In this document: positions 1 to 8,176 of the stretch, one piece after another
How positions within the stretch are numbered: position 1 is the first letter of the stretch
Layout of the letters: every line of letters starts with the position of its first letter
From: Bacillus sp. OV166
GTDB lineage: Bacteria; Bacillota; Bacilli; Bacillales; Cytobacillaceae
Assembly: GCF_900177675.1 (NCBI RefSeq)
Contig: NZ_FXWM01000001.1
Coordinates: forward strand, 3,977,001 to 4,041,000
DNA: 64,000 nt
Direction: 5' to 3'
Notes under the pieces: model-generated
Database searches by the model: none
Told to the model about the DNA's origin: nothing
Seen by the model: only the letters and a program-made list of their open reading frames with translations
Program-made: the position numbers and the translations under genes

Positions 1-212
1 TAGGTATATTACTTCCTCTAACTTTTGACAAAATATTTCGATTGCCCCAAGTTATTTTTATATCAATTATTTTAAGTTTAACTATCGAAGTAGCACAATA
101 CCTGACTAAATTAGGGGTATTTGATATTGATAAAACCATTTTAAATTTATTGGGATGTGTATTAGGCTTTTTTGCTTTAAATCTTTTTCGTAACCCAACT
201 CCCCAAAAATAG
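1..212 (+). CDS. VanZ-family membrane protein, C-terminal part
   Basis: The frame is open from the left edge (first full codon at base 3) to TAG at 210-212, about 69 residues. G-x-LLPL, a hydrophobic stretch ending SLTIEVAQ, and FDIDKTILNLLGCVLG followed by a last membrane helix form the VanZ-like pattern. VanZ-like proteins are small membrane proteins; some confer low-level glycopeptide resistance, most have no known role. It is on the plus strand, ends 11 bases before the first repeat, and its start is outside the window. Confidence 0.75.
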   Translation, partial: GILLPLTFDKIFRLPQVIFISIILSLTIEVAQYLTKLGVFDIDKTILNLLGCVLGFFALNLFRNPTPQK

Positions 213-223
213 TGAATTGTTTA

Positions 224-441
224 TTGTACTAACCTGCCACGTTAGCTCAATAAATAAAAAATGCCACCCAAAGGGAGGCTACTGCAAAACAAAAGATTTT
301 ATTTCTGAAGCACAATATGTAGAGAAAAAGCAAAAGGGTGAAACACTACCAGTGGAGGGTGCTCACCCTTTTTACATTTATTTTTGGACTTTTGCAGTGC
401 CCTCAAAGGGGCGGTAGCAATTTATAAGTTTCTTATTTAAG
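224..441 (-). repeat. Array repeat R1, split by a small inserted element
   Basis: Left module with GTACTAACCTGCCACGTTAG is intact at 226-245. About 158 bp of foreign sequence (261-420) follows. CTTATTTAAGTATTG (432-446) resembles the inner arm of the right module, but the GCACCCGTTAG core is missing. Confidence 0.55.
261..420. mobile_element. Possible MITE inserted in repeat R1
   Basis: The ends are imperfect inverted repeats: GCCACCCAAAGGGAGGCTAC then TGCAAAA at 263-289, and the complement of TTTTGCAGTGCCCTCAAAGG with GCGGTAGC at 390-418. The inside holds no convincing gene; the 66-codon frame at 217-417 starts in the repeat and has no ribosome site. GGCACTGCAAAAG-type ends occur in transposon-derived elements, but I cannot name the parent and see no clear target duplication. 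Confidence 0.35.
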
Positions 442-666
442 TATTGTAATTCTTTTATGGAGCAATAAAGAAAGCAAGGAAATTAAAATCCCACTAAGCA
501 ATACCCATCCTTTTATCTCATATGAAATAATTACAATAAGTTCCCAAAAATTTTCGGGACCAGAATTTGAAGAATTACTGTATGGATAACCGAAAATCAA
601 AGGAATAAGCCCAAAAACAGTTAGTAGGATGCCAAGTATCAATAAAAACAAAGATATTTGTTTCAT
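433..666 (-). CDS. Small two-helix membrane protein
   Basis: 77 residues from ATG at 666, chosen because AGGAGGTG lies five bases upstream; an ATG seven codons earlier has no ribosome site. Hydrophobic helices cover roughly residues 4-26 and 48-70, with a polar Asn/Ser-rich loop between. The last codons and stop come from the inner arm of the broken right module of R1. Family not recognised. Confidence 0.6.
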   Translation of the reverse strand: MKQISLFLLILGILLTVFGLIPLIFGYPYSNSSNSGPENFWELIVIISYEIKGWVLLSGILISLLSLLLHKRITILK

Positions 667-727
667 TAGACACCTCCTTGTTTTCATAATTTGACTGAAA
701 ATTCAGTCGTATAAACATTAATTTTTT

Positions 728-817
728 CTTGCTCTACTAACCTGCCCCTTTAGTTGAAGAAACAAAAAGCTGCCATTGGCAGCTGGATATTCAAGTAAAG
801 CACCCGTTAGTGAATCA
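728..817 (-). repeat. Array repeat R2, complete
   Basis: Left module CTACTAACCTGCCCCTTTAG, centre AGCTGCCATTGGCAGCT (perfect stem), right module AAAGCACCCGTTAGTGAA. Only about 85 bp without a gene separate it from R3. Confidence 0.75.
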
Positions 818-901
818 AAATTGTTTTAATACCTCCTTCGCCTTAATTTCTCACCCTCTGAAGGTCTTTCTGCTAATCGAATTAAGTCGTCTAAAATGAA
901 T

Positions 902-951
902 TATTCAACAATCCTGCCATTTAGTTGAAGAGAAAAAAATAAAATCACCCG
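902..951 (-). repeat. Array repeat R3, shortened
   Basis: The left module (TTCAACAATCCTGCC, then TTTAGTTGAAG) is present. The centre and right module are reduced to TCACCCGT, which encodes the stop codon of the next gene. Confidence 0.6.
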
Positions 952-1601
952 TAAATATCAAGTCCAACTACATTCTCATCATTATCATCAACAACTAAGA
1001 TAATTTGTTTTGCAAATGTACTAAAAGCACGAATTGTCACTGATTCTTTTAAATTATCATCTAATTTCCATCCTGTTGGTTGAAGCAATATTGAACCACT
1101 ATCAGTAAAGAAAGAACTCATTAAAAACTCTCGTATCTTTTCTGTTTCTTTAATATGTACTGGGTTTATCGATTCTTGACTTACTAAATAGTATTTCAAT
1201 TTTCTAGGCTTAGTTGCCAAATTAAGATTTTTTGTGCGATATAAATCAGGAACAACTGGATATATTCCATTTGAAAGTAAATCTTTTAACATTTTTTTCG
1301 ACTCTTTTTTTAGACACATTACGTTTATTTCTTTTAGCTTCCCATCAATGAAAATTTGCTTTACATCTGAATAATGAGGAACCACTTCACTCAATATAGT
1401 TTCTAAAGCATTGTCATTTGGTGTTGGTAATGTTGTTAGGGAATCTTCACCTAAAATTAAATCAAAAGAGGCAAAAAACTGGCAAACAGGGCTCACTTCA
1501 TTTAATTCAACGGTTGAATCCAATCTCTTGATATTTAATTCACCATTATCGCTATTCAATTGGAATGGTGGTTCATCAATTTCTTTAAGCCATTTAAACA
1601 T
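945..1601 (-). CDS. Cassette protein of a three-member paralogous family
   Basis: 218 residues, ATG at 1601 with AGGAGTT upstream. It shares blocks with the genes at 44502-45388 and 48524-49363: VVPHYSDVKQ (near 75), YPVVPDLYR (near 125), and LQPTGWKLDDNLKESVTIR (near 180). It lacks the N-terminal membrane helix and the acidic segment of the 48.5-kb member. No catalytic motif is evident and function is unknown. The TGA stop is formed by the CACCCGT remnant of R3, so gene and repeat overlap. Confidence 0.75.
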   Translation of the reverse strand: MFKWLKEIDEPPFQLNSDNGELNIKRLDSTVELNEVSPVCQFFASFDLILGEDSLTTLPTPNDNALETILSEVVPHYSDVKQIFIDGKLKEINVMCLKKESKKMLKDLLSNGIYPVVPDLYRTKNLNLATKPRKLKYYLVSQESINPVHIKETEKIREFLMSSFFTDSGSILLQPTGWKLDDNLKESVTIRAFSTFAKQIILVVDDNDENVVGLDIYG

Positions 1602-1665
1602 TATAACTCCTCAATTAACTTAAATTATATATTTATTCCATTATATACCACATATCAGACAATTT

Positions 1666-1760
1666 CCTTCTTCAACTAACCTACCCCGTTAGCACAATAA
1701 GAAAAAGCTGCCGCAACGACAGCCCCTATTCTTCAACTCTTCCACACGTTAGTTGAACAA
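1666..1760 (-). repeat. Array repeat R4, complete
   Basis: CTTCTTCAACTAACCTACCC starts the left module; centre AGCTGCCGCAACGACAGC; right module CTCTTCCACACGTTAGTTGA. Confidence 0.8.
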
Positions 1761-1825
1761 GGTTATAATTTTACTTTTATTAATCTTATAATTTCACAAT
1801 TACTAAATCATCAATATTTAGTTCT

Positions 1826-2062
1826 TTAAAATAAACAAAACAATACTTCTATGAAGATGAACGATGCAATTAAAGTTAACCAGCCAATTTTATTTGTTAC
1901 TTGCTTCTGGAGGAATTGGATTTTAGACAAAATAAACGAAACTCCAAAAAATAATATAATAGCATACAACGTTTCCAGCCAAAACGATTCACCAAGTTTT
2001 CGAAGGAAAATAAATATTAACACAAAAGAAATACCTCTAGCTACATTTTCCCATTTTTTCAA
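1826..2062 (-). CDS. Small membrane protein
   Basis: 78 residues if it starts at TTG 2062, which has AAAGGCGG ten bases upstream; ATG at 2095 would add 11 residues but has no ribosome site. Three hydrophobic stretches (about residues 10-25, 32-48, 58-77 of the short form). Family not recognised. Confidence 0.5.
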   Translation of the reverse strand: MKKWENVARGISFVLIFIFLRKLGESFWLETLYAIILFFGVSFILSKIQFLQKQVTNKIGWLTLIASFIFIEVLFCLF

Positions 2063-2150
2063 GTTAACTAAACCGCCTTTATTATTAGGATGCATTTATA
2101 CTCTATAATAATCGATTTAACACACCAAAAATATTGGGAATTACCCCCTC

Positions 2151-2230
2151 TTTTCATCTAACCTCCGTTACTTAAATAAGAAAAATGCTTTACTCCTTGT
2201 TAGAGGAAAGCACCGGTTAACTTAATAAGA
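2151..2230 (-). repeat. Array repeat R5, degenerate but full length
   Basis: Left module shortened to CATCTAACCTCCGTTACTTA; centre TGCTTTACTCCTTGTTAGAG with weak pairing; right module AGCACCGGTTAACTTAATAA. Confidence 0.6.
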
Positions 2231-2250
2231 GCTTTAGATATGAAATACTT

Positions 2251-2790
2251 TTAATTTACTCCAAGTCGATTTCCAATTCTTTTTTTTAATACGTTCTTCG
2301 CAAATTTCCACTCGTTCTTTCGTTTAATAGGAGTTGGCTTCACCTCTAAATTACCAACATCACTAATTCCACAAGGGGCAGTTAATATCACATTGTCCTT
2401 TACATCTAATTTTACTCCTAATGCTGTCGCTGTTTCAGGAAACTTTGATATAGCATCAACAGAAGAAGAATAAGGAGGCATTTTACTTTTAATGTGCATT
2501 CTTGCTTCATTCTTAATTGACCAAGGAATGTAGGGATTAAGGGTTTTAAGTTTTTCTTCAAGTTTCTTTTCTTCTAATTCATTAATATTATTTGGTTCAA
2601 AATAGATTACATCAATATCTGGGATAAGAGTTCTTTCACTGAAATCGTGTAATGTATCCCATATTTTTGAACGAACAAATCCAGCACATATCCACCAATC
2701 AGGTAAATCTAATGTATTTGCAGATTTTAATATTTCCATCATCCATTTATCTTCACTAATAACCGAAATAATCTTTTCCTCATTCATCAC
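2251..2790 (-). CDS. Nucleotidyltransferase family protein (NTP_transf_6 type), C-terminus frameshifted
   Basis: 179 residues from GTG 2790 (AAGGAG nine bases upstream). WWICAGFVRSKIWDTLHDF (residues 32-50) followed by PDIDVIYFEP is the glycine/DxD core of the NTP_transf_6 (formerly DUF925) group; substrate unknown. It is about 80% like the gene at 18158-18733 up to residue 153. Beyond that the frame diverges: reading the other frames restores KERVEICEERIKK and NWKSTWSKLKVFHI, matching the paralog, so two indels have garbled the last 26 residues. It may be inactive. Confidence 0.75.
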   Translation of the reverse strand: MMNEEKIISVISEDKWMMEILKSANTLDLPDWWICAGFVRSKIWDTLHDFSERTLIPDIDVIYFEPNNINELEEKKLEEKLKTLNPYIPWSIKNEARMHIKSKMPPYSSSVDAISKFPETATALGVKLDVKDNVILTAPCGISDVGNLEVKPTPIKRKNEWKFAKNVLKKRIGNRLGVN

Positions 2791-2850
2791 TATAAAATTA
2801 CTCCTTAAAATATGTATTACATTAATTATTCTTTAATCTTGAATGCAAAT

Positions 2851-2932
2851 CCTTCTTCAACTAACCTGCTTCGTTAGTTAAAAAAGAGTAGTCGCTTGAA
2901 ATGGCAGCCGGAACTAACCCTTTAGTTGTAAA
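2851..2932 (-). repeat. Array repeat R6
   Basis: Typical left module CTTCAACTAACCTGCTTCG; centre GTCGCTTGAAATGGCAGC is imperfect; right module GGAACTAACCCTTTAGTTG, in which the inner arm also reads ACTAAC. Confidence 0.65.
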
Positions 2933-2938
2933 TGAAAT

Positions 2939-3298
2939 TTAACATTTCTTTTCCCATTGCTTTAGTAATTCAATAATTTCTGGTTGGATATGATCATCCC
3001 AACCTTGTTTTGCTCTTTCTAAACAACCATCCATCTTTGCTCCGTTTTCTAACAAATATGAAGCAATGTCAATAAAGCCGAAATAACACGCAATTAACAA
3101 CGGTGTCCTGCCTAAACGGTCACATAGGTTCAAATCAGCACCTTGATGAACCAATTGTTTTATAAATTCAAAATTATTGCTATGAACTGCCCAGTATAAA
3201 AGACTTTGACCTTGAAATTCCTCATTTACATCGTGTGTTTTTAAAAATTTATTTAGACCTTCACTATCTTTTCTATGTAATAAATCGGAATAATTCAT
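2939..3298 (-). CDS. Ankyrin-repeat protein
   Basis: 119 residues, ATG at 3298. Two clear ankyrin units: QSLLYWAVHSNNFEFIKQLV then HQGADLNLCD, and GRTPLLIACYFGFIDIASYL then LENGAKM, with a degenerate unit on each side. Soluble and likely protein-binding. Short ankyrin proteins are often immunity or regulatory partners in bacterial accessory regions; no partner is adjacent. The stop lies seven bases from R6. Confidence 0.8.
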   Translation of the reverse strand: MNYSDLLHRKDSEGLNKFLKTHDVNEEFQGQSLLYWAVHSNNFEFIKQLVHQGADLNLCDRLGRTPLLIACYFGFIDIASYLLENGAKMDGCLERAKQGWDDHIQPEIIELLKQWEKKC

Positions 3299-3367
3299 TA
3301 GTAACCAGCCTCTTTTCTTAATTACTGCAGCCCCTTCAAACTAAATCCTACCATAAACTTCACCTAT

Positions 3368-3403
3368 CTTATTAAATTAACCTGCTTACGATAGTTGAAG
3401 ATT
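3368..3403 (-). repeat. Array repeat R7, left half only
   Basis: ATTAACCTGCTTACGATAG and TTGAAG form a left module; after GATTGCCGTA the repeat stops and the recombinase leader begins. Confidence 0.55.
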
Positions 3404-3476
3404 GCCGTACTGTATCAAATTTTATAATCAGGTCAATAATTCCTCTAAAAATAGAATTTTTAGGGAGAGATGTATT

Positions 3477-4317
3477 TTGCTATTATCAAAAAGCCTGGGA
3501 AATTTATGAATCTGATAAACGAATTGAAGGGTTCTCCCAACAGACTTTAAAGGCCTATAAACTTCAAGCGTTGTTGGTGATACGGTATTTTGAGGATGTA
3601 AAACTCGAAACCATTACTACTATCAAATTAAAAGAATACTTGGCAAAGTCAAGTGAAAATCTAAAGCCATCCAGCTTAGCTCACCGTATACGTTTTATAA
3701 AATCACTTTTCCGTTGGTCACACGAGGAAGGACATATTTTAAAGAATCCGGCTGCTAAATTAAAAGAACCTAAAGTAGGAAAACGAATCCCCAAATTTTT
3801 AACGGAAAGAGAAATCGAATACTTAAGGGAAGCCTGTGACACTCCTATGGAAAAGGCATTATTCGAATTTATGTTTTCAACAGGTTGTAGAATAGGTGAA
3901 ATTGTTTCGCTAGATAAGAACAGGATCAATTGGTCAAACCGATCAGCGATTGTTCTAGGCAAAGGTGCTAAAGAAAGAGAAGTATATTTTAATATTCGTT
4001 GTGAAATTTGGCTTAAACGGTACTTAGATAATCGTCAGGATAATGATCCGGCCATTTTTGTTACAGAACGTAAACCACATAGAATGAGCATTGCTCAAAT
4101 GAGATACATTGTTAAGCGGATTTCTGATAGAGCAGAGATTAGTAAAGTAATTCATCCACACCAACTAAGACATAGCTATGCAACACATTTGTTGAATAAT
4201 GGAGCACCTCTTGATGTTATCCAAAGTCTACTTGGTCACCAGAAGAGCGAAACTACAAAAATTTATGCCCAATTAAGTGGTAGTCTTAGACAAGAATTGT
4301 ATAGAAAATATTTTTAA
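3477..4317 (+). pseudogene. Tyrosine recombinase (XerC/D- or phage-integrase-like), frameshifted near the start
   Basis: The long open frame runs from TTG 3571 to 4317 (248 residues), but coding similarity extends upstream as KAWEIYESDKRIEGFS, the beginning of the N-terminal DNA-binding domain. TTG 3477, with AGGGAGAG eight bases upstream, would start it; TCAAAAAGCC at 3486-3495 has five As where four keep the frame, a +1 shift. Catalytic residues are present: R in GCRIGEI, K in GKGAKER, HQLRHSYATH, LLGHQKSETTKIYAQL with the nucleophilic Tyr. There is no IntI-type insertion before HxLRH. A shorter protein from 3571 would lack part of the DNA-binding domain. It lies between half-repeats R7 and R8 and is opposite to most cassettes. 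Confidence 0.8.
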
Positions 4318-4340
4318 TCAATGGCTCAAATATGTACAAA

Positions 4341-4371
4341 AGCAACACCTTTAAAGAGTGTTGCTTCGTTT
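4341..4371 (+). terminator. Hairpin after the recombinase gene
   Basis: GCAACAC and GTGTTGC pair around CTTTAAAGA and are followed by TTCGTTT. It can end the recombinase transcript. GCAACAC also matches the central-stem arm of several array repeats, so it may be a relic of one. Confidence 0.5.
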
Positions 4372-4404
4372 AACTCTTTTCTAATAACCACCAAAATGGT
4401 AACG

Positions 4405-4460
4405 GGGTGTTAAACTCTTGCACCCAGTTAGCTTAAGTACATTTCTTCACAATATCCTCG
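4405..4460 (-). repeat. Array repeat R8, right half only
   Basis: GTTAAACTCTTGCACCCAG, TTAGCTTAAGTACA and the tail TTCACAATAT are present with no left module; the missing half may be R7, on the far side of the recombinase. Confidence 0.65.
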
Positions 4461-4547
4461 TAATGCGACACAACCTTCCTAACCATTTTTATCTTCATTA
4501 ATAAAATTAGACTAGTTTTAATATGATGGTAAAAAGGGTAAGAAAGG

Positions 4548-4784
4548 ATGATGGCTTTGAAAAAATATTTGTTTTTCATTATGTTATTCGGTCTTTTTTT
4601 TCCTATTTGCCAAAAAGTATCATTGATAATTTTATATATAATTTACTCACGAAATTCAGTATTAATTGGACCTTTAAATATGGGTCTCGATAGTATGATT
4701 AATCTATTTATATCTCTCATTGCAGCAATACTTACATATTTCTTTACGAATGTTTTTCTAAATTGGGAAAGTAAAAAAAAATGA
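4548..4784 (+). CDS. Small two-helix membrane protein (plus strand)
   Basis: 78 residues; ATG 4548 or 4551 after AGAAAGG. Hydrophobic segments cover about residues 6-34 and 50-70, with a lysine-rich end. It is one of the few plus-strand cassettes and is followed by its own terminator. Family not recognised. Confidence 0.5.
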   Translation: MMALKKYLFFIMLFGLFFPICQKVSLIILYIIYSRNSVLIGPLNMGLDSMINLFISLIAAILTYFFTNVFLNWESKKK

Positions 4785-4850
4785 ACAATTTGAGTATTAA
4801 TTTATTATTGCCCTTCCTTCTATTCACTTCCCTACGTTGCATTTTGTTTC

Positions 4851-4874
4851 AAAAACGCATTAATGCGTTTTTTC
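4851..4874. terminator. Bidirectional terminator
   Basis: AAAAACGCATTAATGCGTTT then TTT: a palindromic stem ACGCAT/ATGCGT flanked by A- and T-runs, so it can stop transcription both ways between the plus-strand gene and R9. Confidence 0.75.
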
Positions 4875-4953
4875 TTATTAAACTAACCCCCAGTTAGTAC
4901 AATAAAAAACGGGATAGCCGCAGCCATCCCATCTTTAACTTCATTGTAGAAGT
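4874..4953 (-). repeat. Array repeat R9, right module decayed
   Basis: Left core AAACTAACCCCCAGTTAG; centre CGGGATAGCCGCAGCCATCC is well preserved; the right module is reduced to TTAACTTCATTGTAGAAG. Confidence 0.65.
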
Positions 4954-4966
4954 AATGCATCTTAGT

Positions 4967-5419
4967 TTACTTACACTTATTGATATTGCTTCTTAATATT
5001 GGTGGTCCTAATTTTTCATTCTTTGAGTTAGAAAGACGTACCTGCACTTTTACATTTTCCATCTTTGCTGTTATTTCATCAAATCTTCCTGCCCAAGTCG
5101 GACTATCTATTTCTGGAGTAGGGTAAAGCCTGAAACGCCAACTAATTTCACTTGGTATAAAAGCGAATCCTTCATAACTGTCGTAATTGCCATAAGAGGA
5201 GGGCTTAGGAAGGTGAACTCCAAGGATACTTATATTTGTTCGTACGAAACCTGGCTCACGCAACCGTACTTTATAAATTAATGCAGTGCCCTTTGCATTT
5301 TCAAGTTTCTTATCTATCGGTTCCAAGACCATACTGCAAGGGAAGGTTGCTGCCTTTGATGGTAAAGGATAAATACAAAAAATTGAGATGATAAATATGC
5401 TTAAAATAAATCGTTTCAT
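4967..5419 (-). CDS. Exported protein of unknown family
   Basis: 150 residues; signal peptide at residues 1-23 (MKRF, hydrophobic core, cleavage near SKAAT). The mature part is beta-rich with two cysteines (Cys28, Cys149) that could form a disulphide. No lipobox, no membrane anchor, no family recognised. Confidence 0.65.
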   Translation of the reverse strand: MKRFILSIFIISIFCIYPLPSKAATFPCSMVLEPIDKKLENAKGTALIYKVRLREPGFVRTNISILGVHLPKPSSYGNYDSYEGFAFIPSEISWRFRLYPTPEIDSPTWAGRFDEITAKMENVKVQVRLSNSKNEKLGPPILRSNINKCK

Positions 5420-5479
5420 ATTGCACCTCTAACATTTTTTTGTTTAATTTACCCTTATTTTGTTCTAAATATTGATACT

Positions 5480-5576
5480 CCTTCTTAAAGTAACCTGCCC
5501 GTTAGTGAAACAAGAAAAATAAGACCGCCGCAGCGATCTTCATCTTTAACTTAAGCACTCCGTTAGCTCAATAAGA
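5480..5576 (-). repeat. Array repeat R10, complete
   Basis: CTTCTTAAAGTAACCTGCCC opens it; centre AAGACCGCCGCAGCGATCTT shows the AAGA/TCTT version of the covarying stem; right module AAGCACTCCGTTAGCTC. Confidence 0.8.
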
Positions 5577-5637
5577 AAAATGGATTGTTGTAACTATCTA
5601 ATTTAAAAAAACAAACCAAATAATATTGTTATTAGGT

Positions 5638-5820
5638 TTATAAAAAGAATAGTAATACCAGGAAGGATAAAACGCTCCATACATAGTCTTTTCTTTTAAT
5701 TGTGTTTATAAAAATCATTGTTATCGCAATAATTGAAACAATTGAATACAAGTATCCTGAAATATTAGAAATATAGTACCCGTATGCTAATGAATTAACT
5801 ATAAAAATATGATACAACAA
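5638..5820 (-). CDS. Small membrane protein, start uncertain
   Basis: 60 residues in two hydrophobic stretches joined by NTIKRKDYVW. Apparent start TTG 5820 has no clear ribosome site. It could be a fragment of a longer membrane protein. Family not recognised. Confidence 0.4.
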   Translation of the reverse strand: MLYHIFIVNSLAYGYYISNISGYLYSIVSIIAITMIFINTIKRKDYVWSVLSFLVLLFFL

Positions 5821-6018
5821 ACAACTAAAATCTTTTCTGACTTATTTATAGGTATCTTGTTGTTATAATCCCACAAATATTATTGATTAAATTCATAAGA
5901 CCAAAAGAGAATAACTACCTTCTAGCCACTTTTTTTATTAGTTAACAAGATATCTATTGATTTATACCTTATAATATAAGCATTAGGAATATAATTGCAG
6001 TAAGAGGTGAATTGTAAT

Positions 6019-6372
6019 ATGGGAAATATACAAAATACTTTTGGATTAAACAATTTCAAAACAATGAAAGAAACATCAAAAGCAGTTGAATTCAAAAATA
6101 TTGTAAACGATGAAGTAATTTATTTACTTCCAAATAAAGAGATTACTATTGTTTTAAATCCAAAAACAGTAGAAGAAAATAACGAACTAAAGAAAAAATC
6201 TACGGGGTTAAATCATAACACAGCTTTCCTAGAATTCCCCAAGAGAGAGCACACTGGTAATGGCCCGATTTGCTTTGGGTATGCTTATAAATTTCAATCA
6301 GATGAAGAATTAGATGTTTTTTTACGTGAGTTAAATAAATATCATAGTTGTTCCACTAAGATGGAATTATAA
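6019..6372 (+). CDS. Hypothetical soluble protein (plus strand)
   Basis: 117 residues from ATG 6019 with AAGAGGTG nine bases upstream, preferred to GTG 6007. It lacks membrane segments and signal peptide; GNGPICFGYAYKFQSDEELD is the most distinctive part. It lies in the longest repeat-free stretch of the array, next to no repeat. Family not recognised. Confidence 0.6.
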   Translation: MGNIQNTFGLNNFKTMKETSKAVEFKNIVNDEVIYLLPNKEITIVLNPKTVEENNELKKKSTGLNHNTAFLEFPKREHTGNGPICFGYAYKFQSDEELDVFLRELNKYHSCSTKMEL

Positions 6373-6635
6373 AGGGAATTTTAATTAGCTTGGACAGGAC
6401 AACTTCTAACCATACCATTTAATAAATGGTGTTTATTTCTTTCAGTGAGTGAAAAATCAGTAATTCGCATTATATTTTTAGCAAGATAAAAATGACTTTT
6501 TCATTAGCAGCTTTTAATTTACACTCAAAGAAATGTTTAATATACTAGAATGTACTTATTCAAAACTGTAACGATAAAGAATTTAGCTAGGAGGACGATT
6601 TCACCTACTTGGTTTGAGTTTCAGTTAACCCAGAA
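6373..6635. other. Non-coding stretch
   Basis: No frame with a plausible start. A TAGGAGG motif at 6589-6595 is not followed by ATG, GTG or TTG at useful spacing, so a lost or very short gene is possible. No array repeat is recognisable. Confidence 0.4.
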
Positions 6636-6684
6636 AATAAGAACACTCCCTTTAAATACCGTCGAAGGGAGTGTTCTTATTTTT
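6636..6684 (+). terminator. Strong terminator
   Basis: AATAAGAACACTCCCTT pairs with AAGGGAGTGTTCTTATT and a T-run follows. It ends plus-strand transcription, probably of the gene at 6019, and its A-rich left flank allows minus-strand action too. Confidence 0.8.
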
Positions 6685-6762
6685 GGGATAACTATGTAAA
6701 ATTGCTTGTCATTTCAGCTTTAAATTTCAGAGTTCAAAACGAAACCCCTTAATATAGATATT

Positions 6763-6936
6763 TTAACGTGTTCTATTATTTTTAGGATTTATAATCTTTT
6801 TTGCAGTTTCCACATCTAAGTAATTTTCACGTCTCCAACGTATAGGCGGTTTTGGATCAATTGCTGGTTGAGCTGGTGAAGTAGCTGGTGTTGGTGGTTG
6901 CGAACTACTATTTTGTTGAGAATTACTACTACTCAT
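6763..6936 (-). CDS. Small Ser/Gln/Pro-rich protein
   Basis: 57 residues from ATG 6936, whose GGAGG lies eight bases upstream inside the end of the preceding gene; the two overlap by eight bases (ATGAGTAG), so they are translationally coupled. Residues 3-30 are low-complexity Ser, Gln, Pro, Ala; the end is basic. Disordered and probably a partner of the upstream membrane protein. No family recognised. Confidence 0.55.
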   Translation of the reverse strand: MSSSNSQQNSSSQPPTPATSPAQPAIDPKPPIRWRRENYLDVETAKKIINPKNNRTR

Positions 6937-7564
6937 TTCTTGAGCCTCCATTATTGATTGTTTTGATTTCTTGGGTATTCCTATCTTTTTGAATATTTGT
7001 TTCTTGCTTTTTAATTATTTCAACTTTTTGTGTATTGGCATCGTCCTTAAAAAAGCTAGGTACGTAACAAGAAACTGTCAAAAGGGTTGAAATAACTGAT
7101 AAGATAATAAGACGGTTAACGGTACCCATTGTGGCGGTTCTTATTTCATTCACTTCATAATTATGAGCTGCGGCTTCAACATAGTAATCATAAATCTCAT
7201 TTTTAAAATGACTTTCCGCATCTGTATTTTGAGATGGGTAGTTAGAATAATAATTTTCTAGGTATTTAAAACGGTTATTTAATACTAATGGGTTAGGTAT
7301 AAAACCATAATTTTTTCCATAAATATGGATAAGCAAGAAAACAATTATTAACAAATTTAATATGAGTGATATAATGCCCAATATAGAAAGTGGCCAAAAG
7401 AATATTGTTTGTTTCAAATCGTTTATATTCTGTATGCAATAAATTAAAGCCGACATCAATATAGTCACGATAGTTAAATTAGTGGTAAAGCGATTCATTA
7501 ACAGTTCTTTCGATTCCAGTTCTTTATAATACATTTCTTTAAAATATTCAAATCGTTCTTGCAT
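6929..7564 (-). CDS. Membrane protein with cytoplasmic tail
   Basis: 211 residues from ATG 7564 (GGGGAA five bases upstream). Charged N-terminal region, two close helices (about 28-45 and 55-82), a soluble middle part, a third helix near 145-165, and a Lys/Gln/Asn-rich tail. The arrangement recalls SLATT-type two-helix effector proteins, but I see no diagnostic motif. First gene of a two-gene operon. Confidence 0.6.
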   Translation of the reverse strand: MQERFEYFKEMYYKELESKELLMNRFTTNLTIVTILMSALIYCIQNINDLKQTIFFWPLSILGIISLILNLLIIVFLLIHIYGKNYGFIPNPLVLNNRFKYLENYYSNYPSQNTDAESHFKNEIYDYYVEAAAHNYEVNEIRTATMGTVNRLIILSVISTLLTVSCYVPSFFKDDANTQKVEIIKKQETNIQKDRNTQEIKTINNGGSRNE

Positions 7565-7576
7565 AATATTCCCCAA

Positions 7577-8094
7577 ATTCCAAAATTTTGATTTTACTAA
7601 ATAAGTATAACTGAATAAGTTATTAAAATAAATACTTTTTGGTCTTCATTTTCTATTAATTCGTGAAATAATCAATTAAGTTTTTAATTGCCCGTAAAAA
7701 AGACTAAGACCAATTAAAACAATTCTTCTGTTAATAAAAGGAATCTGGGTCCACAACCCATACAACCTTACTTTAACCAATATCAATTTGCTAAACTCCC
7801 CCATAAGGATGAATTCAAGTTTTAATTTTTAAGTGGGTATGTGATGTCTTTGTCCTTATAAAAATAGCATTTGAGCATTAAAAAATTTTCCAAAATCGAA
7901 GTCTTTAGTAAGATTTATGTGACTATCTAATCAAATTAAGTGGTATGTTTAGCTAGGCAGTTAATTAGCGAAAAAACCAACTTTTAACTTGGTTTTAAAT
8001 CTAGATAAGAACTTAACTTATGCACTAAATATGTATTCAGGCAACGCATTTTTGATTAAAAATATATGAGATCAAGAAAGTATTAAAAAAAAAA
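7577..8094. other. Non-coding stretch of about 520 bp
   Basis: No supported gene on either strand and no array repeat. AAAACCAACTTTTAAC with TTGGTTTT (near 7974-7998) is a small hairpin. The rest is AT-rich and may be decayed sequence. Confidence 0.4.
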
Positions 8095-8175
8095 AGCCTG
8101 AATCGATAATTACTTAAGTTATCATCGATTCAGGCTTTTTTCTTGTTCAAGTAACGCACCCTTTAGTTGAAGAAC
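8095..8175 (-). repeat. Array repeat R11: unusual long stem plus right module
   Basis: AGCCTGAATCGAT (8095-8107) pairs perfectly with ATCGATTCAGGCT (8124-8136), flanked by A-run and T-run, so it is also a bidirectional terminator. TTCAAGTAACGCACCC and TTTAGTTGAAG follow as right module. No left module is visible. Confidence 0.65.
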
Positions 8176-8176
8176 A

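Noticed and set aside
217..417. 66-residue plus-strand frame near the left edge
   Set aside because: It begins in a repeat, crosses the MITE-like element and shows no ribosome site or family features.
3477..4317. IntI-type integron integrase
   Set aside because: The protein lacks the extra segment that IntI has before the HxLRH box and looks like ordinary XerC/D- or phage-type recombinases.
6929..7564. SLATT-type effector with a nucleotide-sensing partner
   Set aside because: The helices are suggestive, but no SLATT signature and no nucleotidyltransferase or sensor is adjacent.
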